Source of the DNA: Chitinophaga pendula
GTDB taxonomy: Bacteria; Bacteroidota; Bacteroidia; Chitinophagales; Chitinophagaceae
Assembly: GCF_020386615.1 (NCBI RefSeq)
Contig: NZ_CP077769.1
Coordinates: 1,178,001 to 1,242,000, forward strand
Reading direction: 5' to 3'
Length of the DNA: 64,000 nucleotides
In this document: piece by piece, positions 14,329 to 24,522 of the stretch
How positions within the stretch are numbered: position 1 is the first letter of the stretch
Layout of the letters: each line of letters starts with the position of its first letter
Position numbers and translations under genes: made by a program
Notes under the pieces: generated by a model
Database searches by the model: none
Told to the model about the DNA's origin: nothing
What the model saw: the letters and a program-made list of their open reading frames with translations, nothing else

Positions 14329-14883
14329 ATGATGAGCAATGATCAAACACTGATAGAAAGGGCCAAATCGGGAGATGAACGGGCCTTTCAACAATTATTT
14401 GATAGATACTGGCGGGACCTGTACCGCATAGCTTACCAGCGAGTGAGAGCCGAAGCCGACGCTCAGGACCTGGTACAGGAAGTCTTTATTGCCTTCTGGA
14501 AGAACATACACACCGTCAAAATCACCGACTCCGTAGCCGGATACCTCTTCATCGCACTCCGTAATAAGATATTCGACTTCTACGAAAAACAACAGGTCCG
14601 CCTACACTACGTACTCGACCAGCCATTTCGTGCCGCCGATACACCCGAACAGCCAATTGATAACATCGCCAGTAAAGAACTACGCAACATACTAGCCGCC
14701 GCCATCGAGACGCTGCCAGATAAAATGAAAGAAATATACCGCCTCAGCCGCGAACAACAACTCACCATAGCAGAAATGTCATCCCTGCTCGCACTCTCTC
14801 CGCAAACCGTCAAAAATCAACTCAGTACCGCATTACAGCGTATCCGGAAAGAAGTCCAGCGACACTATCTCCTCCTGCTCTGA
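14329..14883 (+). CDS. ECF sigma factor, FecI/Bacteroidetes SusCD type
   Basis: This 184-aa extracytoplasmic-function sigma-70 has region 2 at residues about 20-85 (AFQQLFDRYWRDLYRIAYQR, DAQDLVQEVFIAFW) and region 4 at about 125-178 (LPDKMKEIYRLSREQQLTIA, LLALSPQTVKNQLSTALQRI). It is followed by a FecR anti-sigma gene and a SusC receptor with an STN domain. That is the standard trans-envelope signalling chain, in which substrate binding at the receptor frees the sigma factor to transcribe the operon. The second ATG at 14332 is an equally possible start. Confidence 0.92.
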   Translation: MMSNDQTLIERAKSGDERAFQQLFDRYWRDLYRIAYQRVRAEADAQDLVQEVFIAFWKNIHTVKITDSVAGYLFIALRNKIFDFYEKQQVRLHYVLDQPFRAADTPEQPIDNIASKELRNILAAAIETLPDKMKEIYRLSREQQLTIAEMSSLLALSPQTVKNQLSTALQRIRKEVQRHYLLLL

Positions 14884-14950
14884 AATTTTTTTTCGCGACA
14901 CTAGTACTCCGCCACCTGTCACCCGTTATTCATTCATATAGGTCGTCACT

Positions 14951-15910
14951 ATGGATGAACAATTGCTGGCACTCATAAAGAAATACAACCAGGGCAAATG
15001 CACGCCTGCCGAAAAGCAGCGCCTGGAAGACTGGTACAACGCCACCGGCATGGACAATAGTGAAGTCCCCCCTCCACCAGGTGGATGGGAAGCAGCCGGT
15101 AAGGTCATGTGGAAAGAGATCCGCGCCAATCAACCGGCCAGAAAAGCCCGCATCCGGCCTATATACTGGCAGGTCGCCGCCGCCGCAGTCATACTCCTCG
15201 CCATAGCAGGATTGTACCGCTTCTGGCAGCAACAACAACAGTGGATAGTAATACGCACCGCACAGGGCGAGATCAGGCAGATCACCTTGCCCGATAGCTC
15301 CTCCGTCACCATGAATGGCAATGCCGTACTACGCTATGGCCGCCAATGGGACCCATCAAAAGAAAGACAAGTATGGATCACCGGAGAAGCCTTCTTTAAC
15401 GTTAGACACCTGCATAAAAAAGGAGCTACCGTCATACCGGTACATCGTTTCCTGGTACATGCAGGTCCCACACAGGTCACCGTACTAGGCACCTCCTTTA
15501 ATGTAAAGACACAGGGAGACATCACCCGCATCATACTCGAAACAGGTCATATTCAGCTAAACCATGAAAAAGGCCATAACAGTCCCGTCGACATGCTGCC
15601 GGGCGAAATGGTCACCGTCAACATACATAACACTACCGTTAAAAAAGAAAAGATCAACACCACCATATACACCGCTTGGAAAGCAGGCAAACTTGAACTA
15701 AACAGCACCGATTTTGCTGATATAGTGAAGTTCATCACATACAACTATGGACGGAAAGTAGGCGTGTATGATACCACCCTACTCCATAAAAGATTGTCCG
15801 GGGGTACAGTGGACACAAACGATGAACAACAGCTTTACAGTATTTTATCAACTATTTTAAATGTTAACATTCGCCAACAGGGCGACTCTATCATCATTTC
15901 TCACCAATAA
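14951..15910 (+). CDS. FecR-family anti-sigma factor
   Basis: This 319-aa protein has a cytoplasmic N-terminus with a short helical anti-sigma region (LIKKYNQGKCTPAEKQRLE) and one membrane span at about residues 71-90 (WQVAAAAVILLAIAGLYRFW). The periplasmic FecR domain follows (RQITLPDSSSVTMNGNAVLR, EAFFNV, TVLGTSFNV). The C-terminal region (LSGGTVDTNDEQQLYSILST) is of the type that contacts the STN domain of the partner SusC. It is encoded 67 bp after the sigma factor and immediately upstream of the receptor. Confidence 0.92.
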   Translation: MDEQLLALIKKYNQGKCTPAEKQRLEDWYNATGMDNSEVPPPPGGWEAAGKVMWKEIRANQPARKARIRPIYWQVAAAAVILLAIAGLYRFWQQQQQWIVIRTAQGEIRQITLPDSSSVTMNGNAVLRYGRQWDPSKERQVWITGEAFFNVRHLHKKGATVIPVHRFLVHAGPTQVTVLGTSFNVKTQGDITRIILETGHIQLNHEKGHNSPVDMLPGEMVTVNIHNTTVKKEKINTTIYTAWKAGKLELNSTDFADIVKFITYNYGRKVGVYDTTLLHKRLSGGTVDTNDEQQLYSILSTILNVNIRQQGDSIIISHQ

Positions 15911-15962
15911 TGATGACAGCAGATAGGACTTTATCAACCATTTAAAAAAAGAAATCGCTACT

Positions 15963-18900
15963 ATGAACAAATGTACTCTGCTCCTGGCGGGAGTATTGTC
16001 CGTGCTATGCCCCGACAATACCGCCCCCGCAGCGGCACCATTGTCCGCACCGGCAAGGGTAGTGCACACACAACCAAGATCCATACCGCTACCCGTATTG
16101 CTCAAAACAATACAACAGCGACATAAGGTCAGCTTCATCTATGAAGAATCATTGCTCAAAGGCAAAGCCTGCACCTGCGACGCTGCCCGCACCCGCCGCG
16201 AAGAAGTAGAACAATATGTCGCTGCCATCATCGCTCCCATGCACCTGAAACTAAAAAGATTTAACGATTACACCTATGCCATCATAAGCGCCGACACGCC
16301 TGACGATACTGCACTTCCCGCAGAACCCATCCCGTCATCAGGAAGAAGCCACCAACTTGATAAGGTCAGTAATACCGCACAAGCGGGCACATACCATGTA
16401 TCATCTGCCGATGCCCTGCAACAACGCGTAGTCATCAGCGGTCGCATCGTAGCAGAAGAAAATGAAGATCCACTGCCAGGCGCTATCGTCATGGTCGAAG
16501 GCACCAATTTCGGCACCACCGCCGATGAAGAAGGACGCTTCACATTGCGTGTCCCCACCGCCAGAATACTACTCATAAAACATATAGGCTACGAACCGAA
16601 AGAACTCACTTTGGGAGACAAAAGAACAGATCTCATCATCCGCCTCACTGGTAAGTCAAAAACGCTTACCGACGTAGTAGTAACAGGCATCTATAAAAGA
16701 CCGGTGGAAAACTTCACCGGCTCCGCCAAAATCATCACCGCCGAAGAACTACAACGCATCTCACCCCAAAATATACTGGCAGCCATCGCTGTGCTCGATC
16801 CGGCCTTCCAGATGCCCGAAAATATCAACCTCGGCTCCGATCCTAACCGCCTGCCAGACGTACAACTCCGCGGACAGAACAACTTCCCCGTACAATCCGG
16901 CAGAAGCAGCAACGCCAGCCTCCGCAGCATGTACGGCGACAAACCCAATGCTCCCATGTTCGTACTCGATGGCTTCGAAGTAAGCATACAACGCATATTC
17001 GACCTCGATATGAACCGCGTATCCAGGATCACCATACTCAAAGATGCCGCCGCCACCGCCATATATGGCTCCCGCGCCTCCAACGGCGTCATCGTCATCG
17101 ACACCCGCCAGCCCAAAGAAGGCGCCGTAAGAGTATCCTACCGCGGCGGCCTCCAGGTAGAAGCACCCGACCTCAACGGCTATGACCTGCTCAACGCTAA
17201 AGAAAAACTGCAACTGGAAAAAGATGCCGGCAGATACATCTCCACCCGCTTCCAGGGTGATCAGCTCAACCTGGATGAAGAATACAACCGCCGCCTCAAA
17301 GCGGTAACCAGCGGCGTTAACACCTACTGGCTCTCACAACCACTACAGACAGGCGTCGGCAGCACACACTCCCTCTACCTCGAAGGAGGAGACAACGCCG
17401 TGCGATATGGCGTCAACCTCGGCTATCAGAACAATGTCGGCGTCATGAAAGGCTCCGGCCGCCAAAACCTCAGCGGAGGCGTCACACTCAACTATCGTAG
17501 TAACAAACTACTCTTCGGAAACGACCTCTCCATTACCTCCAATAAAGCCACTAACTCGCCATATGGATCGTTCAGCGCCTACGCAAAAATGAATCCCTAT
17601 AATAAAGCCTTCGATTTAAATGCCCATCCACTCCGATACCTCGATACCAGCTGGATCGGTTATACCTACAACTACCTCGAAAATCCCATATATAACGCTA
17701 CCATCGGTAGCCGTAACAATAGCCAGTACCTGCTGTTTACCAACAATTTCCGCTTCGAATGGTCCGCACTCTCCTGGCTGCGTTTCAACGGTAGCTTCAG
17801 CTTCACCAAAAGCACCGACGAATCCAACGACTTCAAACCAGCCGCTCATACCAGCTTCGACAACGTCGACTTTAGCCAGAAAGGAAGTTTCCAGAAAATA
17901 AATGGCAAAAGCGCTAACTATAACGCCACCCTCGGCTTCGATATCCGTAAGATGTTCGGCAAAAGCCTGCTCTACGTCACCGGCGGCGGTAACCTCAACG
18001 AGATAAAGAACGAATCAACCGGCGTCACTGCCGTAGGATTCCCCAACGCCAAAATGGACAATATCATCTTCGCCAGCGGATACGCCGCCAATACAAAACC
18101 CACCGGCATCCAGGGTATCAGCCGCCTCGCCAGCCTGCGCATGAATATCAACTACTCATACGACAACCGCTACCTGGCAGACTTCTCCTCCAGCATCGAC
18201 GCCTCCTCCCAGTTCGGTACCAACAAAAGCCTCGCACCTTTCTGGTCCTTCGGCCTCGGCTGGAATATCCACCGCGAAGCCTTCCTGCACAACAATCGCC
18301 TGATCAACTTCCTCAAACTCAGAGCCTCCATAGGTACCACCGGCGACCAACGGTTCCCGCCATACATGGCCATCACCACCTACACCTATGCGAACGATCG
18401 TTATTACCTCAACCAACTGAGTGCATACCTCATGGGCTACGGCAATCCCGCCCTCGGCTGGCAAAAAGGATTTAAGCGAAACATCGGCGTAGATGCCACC
18501 CTCTGGCAAAACCGCTGGAGCCTCAGCGCAGACTACTACGACAACAGTACCAATGATCTCATCCTCGATATTAGCACACCGCCCTCCCTCGGCTTCTCCG
18601 GCTTCAAGGAAAATGTCGGCTCCCTGCGCAACAAAGGCTGGCAGGTCAGCACCAACGTCGTACTCATCCAGCGCACCAGGCAAGAATTTTTCTGGAGAAT
18701 AGGCGTGTCAGCTTATCACAATACCAATAAGATCGATAAGATATCCAACACGCTGAAAAAGCTGAACAGCGACAACGATAAGTTTGGCAACGATACCGAG
18801 AAGAAACAACAACTATACCCTCGTCTCCGCTTCGAAGAAGGCCAATCATTAACCGCCCTCTGGGGCGTACAAAGCATGGGCATAGACCCGGCCAACGGCC

Positions 18901-19463
18901 AGGAACTGTTCCGCCGCAGAGATGGTACCTATACCTACACCTGGGACCCCAACGACAAAATCGTCCTGGGCGACACCGAACCTAAAGTATCCGGCACCAT
19001 CTCCACAGGTGTAGACTTCAAAGGCTTTAGCATTAACATCTACATCATGTACCGCCTCGGCGCACAGATATATAATCAGACACTCGTAGATAGGGTCGAA
19101 AATGCTGACATCACCTATAACGTAGATAGACGCGTGTCAGAACAGCGTTGGCGAAAACCAGGAGACCACTCCATGTATAAAGGGATCACCTACCTCACCT
19201 CCGGTGGCATATCACAACCGGTATCTACACCTACCTACACCACCTCCCGCTTCGTGCAGACAGAAAATACACTGGATTGCAGCAGCATATCCGCCAGCTA
19301 CCGCTTCCCGGATCAATGGCTTAAAAGGATGAAAATGTCGAATACACGCATCGACTTCTACCTGAATAATCCATTCCGCATCTCCAGCATCAAACGCGAA
19401 CGGGGTCTCGACTACCCATTCGCCAACACATTCAGCTTTAATATCAACACCACATTCTTCTAA
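15963..19463 (+). CDS. SusC/RagA-family TonB-dependent receptor with STN domain
   Basis: This 1166-aa outer-membrane receptor has a signal peptide, then an STN domain (about residues 40-105, PLPVLLKTIQQRHKVSFIYE), a carboxypeptidase-like regulatory domain (160-225, VVISGRIVAEENEDPLPGA), a plug (about 235-385, ending NGVIVIDTRQPKEG) and a 22-strand barrel ending in the aromatic FNINTTFF. The STN domain links it to the FecI/FecR pair upstream. With the SusD partner 18 bp downstream it imports an oligomeric nutrient by TonB energy. Substrate unknown; no glycosidase or peptidase accompanies it. Confidence 0.95.
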   Translation: MNKCTLLLAGVLSVLCPDNTAPAAAPLSAPARVVHTQPRSIPLPVLLKTIQQRHKVSFIYEESLLKGKACTCDAARTRREEVEQYVAAIIAPMHLKLKRFNDYTYAIISADTPDDTALPAEPIPSSGRSHQLDKVSNTAQAGTYHVSSADALQQRVVISGRIVAEENEDPLPGAIVMVEGTNFGTTADEEGRFTLRVPTARILLIKHIGYEPKELTLGDKRTDLIIRLTGKSKTLTDVVVTGIYKRPVENFTGSAKIITAEELQRISPQNILAAIAVLDPAFQMPENINLGSDPNRLPDVQLRGQNNFPVQSGRSSNASLRSMYGDKPNAPMFVLDGFEVSIQRIFDLDMNRVSRITILKDAAATAIYGSRASNGVIVIDTRQPKEGAVRVSYRGGLQVEAPDLNGYDLLNAKEKLQLEKDAGRYISTRFQGDQLNLDEEYNRRLKAVTSGVNTYWLSQPLQTGVGSTHSLYLEGGDNAVRYGVNLGYQNNVGVMKGSGRQNLSGGVTLNYRSNKLLFGNDLSITSNKATNSPYGSFSAYAKMNPYNKAFDLNAHPLRYLDTSWIGYTYNYLENPIYNATIGSRNNSQYLLFTNNFRFEWSALSWLRFNGSFSFTKSTDESNDFKPAAHTSFDNVDFSQKGSFQKINGKSANYNATLGFDIRKMFGKSLLYVTGGGNLNEIKNESTGVTAVGFPNAKMDNIIFASGYAANTKPTGIQGISRLASLRMNINYSYDNRYLADFSSSIDASSQFGTNKSLAPFWSFGLGWNIHREAFLHNNRLINFLKLRASIGTTGDQRFPPYMAITTYTYANDRYYLNQLSAYLMGYGNPALGWQKGFKRNIGVDATLWQNRWSLSADYYDNSTNDLILDISTPPSLGFSGFKENVGSLRNKGWQVSTNVVLIQRTRQEFFWRIGVSAYHNTNKIDKISNTLKKLNSDNDKFGNDTEKKQQLYPRLRFEEGQSLTALWGVQSMGIDPANGQELFRRRDGTYTYTWDPNDKIVLGDTEPKVSGTISTGVDFKGFSINIYIMYRLGAQIYNQTLVDRVENADITYNVDRRVSEQRWRKPGDHSMYKGITYLTSGGISQPVSTPTYTTSRFVQTENTLDCSSISASYRFPDQWLKRMKMSNTRIDFYLNNPFRISSIKRERGLDYPFANTFSFNINTTFF

Positions 19464-19481
19464 ACGAAAAAAGCAGATCAA

Positions 19482-20882
19482 ATGAAACATACCAAAATTA
19501 TCTGCATATACCTGCTGCTCTCCGCAATGCTCTCCTGCAAAAAATGGCTGGATGTACGCCCCGCTACCGAAATAAAACAGGAGAACATGTTCGAAACAGA
19601 AACCGGGTTCAAAGAAGCCCTCTTCGGCGTATACATGAAAATGGGTAAGACAGCATCGTATGGAGGTACCCTCACCCTCACCATCCTGGACGTGCTCGCC
19701 CAATACTACAATGTACAGGACTTCAATAACAAATATGCCAACGTCGGTAAATACAACTATAGGGACATACAGGTCAGGACCGCCATCGACTCCGTCTGGA
19801 ATCTACAATACGAATGTATCGCCAACCTGAACAACCTGCTCGCAGCAGTCGATCAGCAAAAGTCAGTGTTCTCCGGTCAGCACTACGAAATGGTTAAAGG
19901 AGAAGCCCTCGGCCTCAGAGCATTCTTGCACTTCGACCTCCTGCGTATATATGGCCCCGTGATCGCAACAGGCGCCGCAAAAAAGGCCATCCCATATATC
20001 ACCACCTTCGGTAAGCTGGTCACACCACAAAGTACCGCCACCGAAATAATGGATAAATGCCTGCAAGACCTCGATGCCGCCGACAGCTTGCTCAAAGTAC
20101 AACAACAGCTGTTCTACGCCGATCCGGACGCATTCCGCTCCTATACCCGCAATCATTTCAACTACTGGGCAGTACAGGCACTACGGGCACGTATATATCT
20201 CTATAAAGGGGATAAAGTAAAAGCCTTACAGTACGCCAAATCCGTCATAGATGAAGCACGCTTCACCTTCGGAGATCCCAACACCTTCAACGCCACCTAC
20301 AACAGCGATCGCACCTTCTCCACCGAACATATATTCGCCATACAGGTATCCGATCTCAAAATCCTCTACGACCGCGAATTCAAACCAGGTAGCACAAATG
20401 CCGTCACTATCTATCAATTGCCAACAGTCGTCGACGATATGTTCGAGGTAACCAAAGGGGGCGCCACCGACTACCGCTATCGCTACCTGGTAGCCCGGCA
20501 GGGAGACGTATCCCTCTTTACCAAATACAACCAGGATGTCAATGGCGCCCTCGAGATCGAAGGACAGATACCACTGATCAAATTACCGGAACTATACTAC
20601 ATCGCCGCAGAAGCCTCACCAGACAAAAACCTCGCACTCACTTATCTCAACACCATAAGAAGTAAACGAGGCCTGGTAGGCCTGCCCACCCCCATAGACG
20701 AAGCTACCCTCACAGCAGAGCTCACAAAAGAATATACCAAAGAGTTCTGCAGCGAAGGCCAGCTGTTCTTTTATTTTAAAAGACTCAATCGCTCGCAGAT
20801 ACCTCGTACCGCCGTCCAGATGAATGAGGCCACCTATGTCCTGCCATTACCCGACAACGAAGTAGAATTCGGTAACCGTTAA
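19482..20882 (+). CDS. SusD/RagB-family outer-membrane lipoprotein
   Basis: This 466-aa protein has a lipoprotein signal with lipid-attachment Cys19 (AMLSCKKW). It has the SusD opening after the lipobox (WLDVRPATEIKQENMF), TPR-like helices (GEALGLRAFLHFDLLRIYGP, NYWAVQALRARIYLYKGDKV) and the C-terminal LYYIAAEA motif. It forms the lid of the SusC channel and captures substrate at the surface. It is slightly short for the family, and the extreme C-terminus ends soon after the RagB core. Confidence 0.93.
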   Translation: MKHTKIICIYLLLSAMLSCKKWLDVRPATEIKQENMFETETGFKEALFGVYMKMGKTASYGGTLTLTILDVLAQYYNVQDFNNKYANVGKYNYRDIQVRTAIDSVWNLQYECIANLNNLLAAVDQQKSVFSGQHYEMVKGEALGLRAFLHFDLLRIYGPVIATGAAKKAIPYITTFGKLVTPQSTATEIMDKCLQDLDAADSLLKVQQQLFYADPDAFRSYTRNHFNYWAVQALRARIYLYKGDKVKALQYAKSVIDEARFTFGDPNTFNATYNSDRTFSTEHIFAIQVSDLKILYDREFKPGSTNAVTIYQLPTVVDDMFEVTKGGATDYRYRYLVARQGDVSLFTKYNQDVNGALEIEGQIPLIKLPELYYIAAEASPDKNLALTYLNTIRSKRGLVGLPTPIDEATLTAELTKEYTKEFCSEGQLFFYFKRLNRSQIPRTAVQMNEATYVLPLPDNEVEFGNR

Positions 20883-20892
20883 ATGAATCAAT

Positions 20893-21639
20893 ATGCTACA
20901 ACATCTTAAATATACGGGCTTGATAATGGGCCTCCTCTGCATGGGAAGCTGCGTGAAAGACACACCCAGGTTCGCCAATGAGGCAGGCGTATATATCAAT
21001 AAAGAAAGTATGGATAGCTATAAAGACAGCATCACCTATTCATTCGCTGTCAAACCAGATACACTCCAGCAGGACACCATATACCTCCCCATACGCATCA
21101 CCGGCCTGCCCACCAAAAACGATCGTCCCATACCCATGACCATCGTCAAAGACAGTACCTCCGCCACCCAGGCACAGCACTACGAACTACCGGTATGCCT
21201 CATCAAAGCCGATAGCTTCATCGCCAGGTTCGCCATCATCGTAAAACGTCGCCCCGATCTCAAAGACCGCGAAGTACGACTGATGTTACAGGTAACACCC
21301 AGTCAGGACTTCCCGCTCAATATCACCCGCCTCGCCACCGGCGCCAATCCATACTACCTCATCCGGCTCAATGACAAACTCACCAAACCGGATAAATGGG
21401 AATCCGCCGGCAGCTGGTTACAAACATTCTTCGGCAACTATAGCGAGACTAAATTCAAATTTATCATACAGGTCACCGGTCGCAGCAACTGGCCCCCAAG
21501 AGGCCGCGATGGCGCCGGTGCACCCATACTCAACGATATGCACAACTATTCCAGCATGGTGCACGAAGCATTACGCCTCTATGAAGCTGCCAACGGCCCT
21601 ATGATAGACGAAAACGGGAATCGCGTAGTATTCCCCTGA
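20893..21639 (+). CDS. DUF4843 lipoprotein
   Basis: This 248-aa lipoprotein (Cys20 in CMGSC) has the DUF4843 pattern: YINKESMDSYKDSITYSFAV, then paired Ig-like strands (IYLPIRITGLPTKNDRPI, VRLMLQVTPSQDF). The family occurs mainly downstream of susC/susD in Bacteroidota and is thought to assist surface substrate binding. Spacing of 10 bp from susD shows operon membership. Confidence 0.85.
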   Translation: MLQHLKYTGLIMGLLCMGSCVKDTPRFANEAGVYINKESMDSYKDSITYSFAVKPDTLQQDTIYLPIRITGLPTKNDRPIPMTIVKDSTSATQAQHYELPVCLIKADSFIARFAIIVKRRPDLKDREVRLMLQVTPSQDFPLNITRLATGANPYYLIRLNDKLTKPDKWESAGSWLQTFFGNYSETKFKFIIQVTGRSNWPPRGRDGAGAPILNDMHNYSSMVHEALRLYEAANGPMIDENGNRVVFP

Positions 21640-21677
21640 CGTATACACTACTTTCTCTTCACGTTAAAACAACAGGC

Positions 21678-23123
21678 ATGAAACACCTGCCCGGTATATA
21701 CACCCTGCTCCTCATCACCATGCTCCTGTTCACAGCATGCTATAAGGACAAAGGCAACTACAACTACACACAGATCGCAGAAATGACGATCAACGGCCTG
21801 CCCGATACCCTCAATACCTTGCTGCTGGACACGCTCCAACTCCAACCCTCCGTTACGCAACAGGGGGTAAGCAACGGTAACTACAGCTATGATTGGTTCG
21901 TAATAGATTACAAAGCCAACACCAGAACCTCCGTAGCCAATACACTCGCCTTGCGCATGCCGGTCACCACCGGCATCGGTACCTACCCGCTCGTATTCCG
22001 GGTAACAGACAAAAACACCGGCATCAGCAGCTCCAAAGAGGTCACCATGATCGTCAAATCCTTGCTGAGCAATGGCGCACTCCTGCTCGAAGAAGGCCCG
22101 CAGGGTGGAGACCTCAGCCAGGTCACTCCCGATTACAAAGTATATCGCAACTTGTACAGCCAGATCAACAAAGGCGAACGACTCATCCCTCCCCTGAAAG
22201 GCATACTGGGTAGCTACAACGACAATAACCGCTATCAGCAACAGGTTATCTTCATCGTCGCCGGTACCGATCCCGTACTCCTCGATGTACAGACCTATGC
22301 GAAAAAAGGAGTGCTGTCACAACAATTCCAGACCCCGCCGGCAACAATGGAGCCGTCCTTCTATAATTGTAACAACGACGCCTATATCATCAATAGTGGA
22401 AAGATCTATGGCATGCAGGGCGCTACCAGCAACCCCATCAAGTTTGTAGCGCCAATGGCCGGCAATTATAAAGCGGCGCCCTATCTCCATCCGCTATACA
22501 GCTGGTTCGCTGCCTTCGCCACCTACGACGAAGCGAATGGCCGCTTCGCCTATGGCAAAAAGTCAGGGGGAGACCTCCTGTTCTACCCACCAGCCACCGG
22601 AGCCAGCGCATTCGATCTCAATAAGATCGGCAAAAAATACGTATACGCTGCACCGACCGCCAGCAACTATGTACTATGGATAATGAAAGACAGCGATGGC
22701 TCCCTGCATATATACATCGTCAACCCGGATAGCAACAGCGCAGATGCCGCCATCCAATACGTGGCAGTAGCAAACGCACCGGCCATGCAGACAGCCACCG
22801 CATATACGGCGTCAGCCAAAGTGCCTCAGCTTTACTACAGCGCTGCCAACCAGCTATACCTGTACGACTACAAAGCCAATACTGCCAGGCACCTCTACAC
22901 ACTGCCTGCCGGCGAAAACATCACCGCCTTACAACTAATACCCGACAAAACAGCTAACGGCTGGACATACACGACGCAGAACAAACTACTGGCTGTCTCC
23001 TGGAATGGCAGTGAAAGCAAACTATACTACTTCGATATCGAAGATACCGGCCTCCTGAAAAGTAACACTCCCGTCAAAGTAGTCGGCGGCTTCGGAAAGA
23101 TCATCTCTCTCTTTTACAAATAA
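21678..23123 (+). CDS. PKD-like family lipoprotein
   Basis: This 481-aa lipoprotein (Cys21 in LFTACYKD) opens with the CYKDKGNYNY stretch typical of the Bacteroidota PKD-like family found after susCD-DUF4843. The N-terminal part is Ig/PKD-like (YDWFVIDYKAN, TYPLVFRVTDKNTGISSSKE). The C-terminal two thirds look like a beta-propeller or repeated-sheet domain (LLFYPPATGASAF, LYYFDIEDTGLL). Probably a surface-exposed binding protein of the same uptake system. Confidence 0.8.
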   Translation: MKHLPGIYTLLLITMLLFTACYKDKGNYNYTQIAEMTINGLPDTLNTLLLDTLQLQPSVTQQGVSNGNYSYDWFVIDYKANTRTSVANTLALRMPVTTGIGTYPLVFRVTDKNTGISSSKEVTMIVKSLLSNGALLLEEGPQGGDLSQVTPDYKVYRNLYSQINKGERLIPPLKGILGSYNDNNRYQQQVIFIVAGTDPVLLDVQTYAKKGVLSQQFQTPPATMEPSFYNCNNDAYIINSGKIYGMQGATSNPIKFVAPMAGNYKAAPYLHPLYSWFAAFATYDEANGRFAYGKKSGGDLLFYPPATGASAFDLNKIGKKYVYAAPTASNYVLWIMKDSDGSLHIYIVNPDSNSADAAIQYVAVANAPAMQTATAYTASAKVPQLYYSAANQLYLYDYKANTARHLYTLPAGENITALQLIPDKTANGWTYTTQNKLLAVSWNGSESKLYYFDIEDTGLLKSNTPVKVVGGFGKIISLFYK

Positions 23124-23133
23124 ACAAGTGATC

Positions 23134-24321
23134 ATGAAATCATGGATGTTAATCGGCCTCTGTATGCCCCTGATGGCACAGGCACAGCAAAAGCAAGCAG
23201 TAGCGCCCTTTGAGATCAAAGGCAGCATAAACAGTAACGCACCGCTAAATAACTGGGTCTATCTGCGCTATGAACAGAATGGGGAGAAAAAACAGGATAG
23301 CGCCCGGATAAAAAACCGTCAATACAAATTCACCGGCACATTACACTACCCCGTAGAAGCAACGTTATACTTCAGCGTTCCCGATAGTACCGCGCAATAC
23401 TACCGCCAGACACGTATGCTGAAACCATACGAATACACCTTCTACCTGGACGCCGGAAATTTACGCATACAGGCAGACAGCACCCTCCGGTCCTCAAAGG
23501 TCACCGGCTCGCCCGCCCAGGCAGACCAAGAACTGCTCAACCAACAACTGGCCGTTGTCCAACATAAAGAAGACAGCCTGTACCGCTCGGAAGGAGAACC
23601 CGCCTATCGTAGCAAAGACTCCATCGCCATCGCCCGCTACCAGGAAAAATCCTACCGCTACTACGACGAACAAGAACACCTGCGCTGGGCCTTTATGGAA
23701 AAACATCCCGCATCAGGCATCATCCTCGACCTGCTGCAGGATTGTACCCGCTCCTTCCTGGACCCCGCCAAAGTCGAACCCATATATGATCGCATGTCCC
23801 CAGCCCTGAAGGCGTCACCCGCCGCAAAGGCCTACGCACAAAGACTGGAAAAAGCTAAACTGACAGCCGCCGGCGTACAGGCCCCCGATTTCCAACTGAA
23901 CAACACCTCCGCCCAACCTGTACGCTTCTCCGCGTTTAAAGGCAAACTCGTACTCCTCGACTTCTGGGGCAGCTGGTGCGGACCCTGCCGGATGAGTAAT
24001 CCCCACCTCAGAGAAATCTACAACGCCTTCCAATCCAAAGGCTTTGAAATCGTTGCCGTCGCCTGCGAAAGAGGTAGCACCCCACAACAACAACAGGAAA
24101 AGTGGAAAAAAGCCATAGCAGAAGATCGCATGAACTGGGTCAACCTCCTCAATAATGACAACCCACAGGAAGATGTCGCCAAACTATATGGCGTCAGCGC
24201 CTTCCCAACCAAACTGCTCATCGGGAAAGATGGTAAGATCATCAAACGTTTTGTAGGCAATACCCCCCTCAAACAACAAGAGCTGGAAAACTTGGTAAAA
24301 AAATATCTGGCAGGTAGCTAA
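23134..24321 (+). CDS. TlpA/ResA-like thioredoxin-fold protein with N-terminal DUF4369-like domain
   Basis: This 395-aa protein starts at the ATG at 23134; a GTG six bases earlier is less likely. It has a signal peptide (MKSWMLIGLCMPLMAQAQ), a beta-rich DUF4369-like domain to about residue 200, and a C-terminal TlpA domain with the redox motif in LLDFWGSWCGPCRMSNPHLR and the cis-Pro loop SAFPTKLLI. It acts in the periplasm as a thiol-disulfide oxidoreductase. It closes the SusCD operon 10 bp after the PKD-like gene, an arrangement common in this phylum; the reason for the linkage is not known. Confidence 0.88.
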   Translation: MKSWMLIGLCMPLMAQAQQKQAVAPFEIKGSINSNAPLNNWVYLRYEQNGEKKQDSARIKNRQYKFTGTLHYPVEATLYFSVPDSTAQYYRQTRMLKPYEYTFYLDAGNLRIQADSTLRSSKVTGSPAQADQELLNQQLAVVQHKEDSLYRSEGEPAYRSKDSIAIARYQEKSYRYYDEQEHLRWAFMEKHPASGIILDLLQDCTRSFLDPAKVEPIYDRMSPALKASPAAKAYAQRLEKAKLTAAGVQAPDFQLNNTSAQPVRFSAFKGKLVLLDFWGSWCGPCRMSNPHLREIYNAFQSKGFEIVAVACERGSTPQQQQEKWKKAIAEDRMNWVNLLNNDNPQEDVAKLYGVSAFPTKLLIGKDGKIIKRFVGNTPLKQQELENLVKKYLAGS

Positions 24322-24360
24322 CATACCGGCCGCAGGGAGTTCACGAGAGCAGCAACAACC

Positions 24361-24385
24361 GAAAGGGAGGCCAAGCCTCCCTTTC
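24361..24385 (+). terminator. Terminator of the SusCD-TlpA operon
   Basis: GAAAGGGAGGC and GCCTCCCTTTC form an 11-bp perfect stem with a CAA loop, 39 bp after the TlpA-like stop codon. Confidence 0.75.
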
Positions 24386-24475
24386 ACAGTAATGGCAATA
24401 CGAAAAAAGAGAAGAAAGATGCCGTATCTCACATCCACTGCATGATAAAATGAGGTGGACTGCGCTACAAAAAAA

Positions 24476-24497
24476 GAGGAAGGCAATCGCCTCCCTC
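24476..24497 (-). terminator. Intrinsic terminator of the 24523 peptide gene
   Basis: On the minus strand GAGG-GA-GGC pairs with GCC-TT-CCTC around GATT and is followed directly by a run of seven Ts. Classic intrinsic terminator, 25 bp past the peptide stop. Confidence 0.8.
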
Positions 24498-24522
24498 TCC
24501 TGGTGATGACTATAATAAAAAG

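Noticed and set aside
18156..18683. 175-aa minus-strand ORF inside susC
   Set aside because: Long antisense frames are common in this codon usage; no start context or homology-like pattern.
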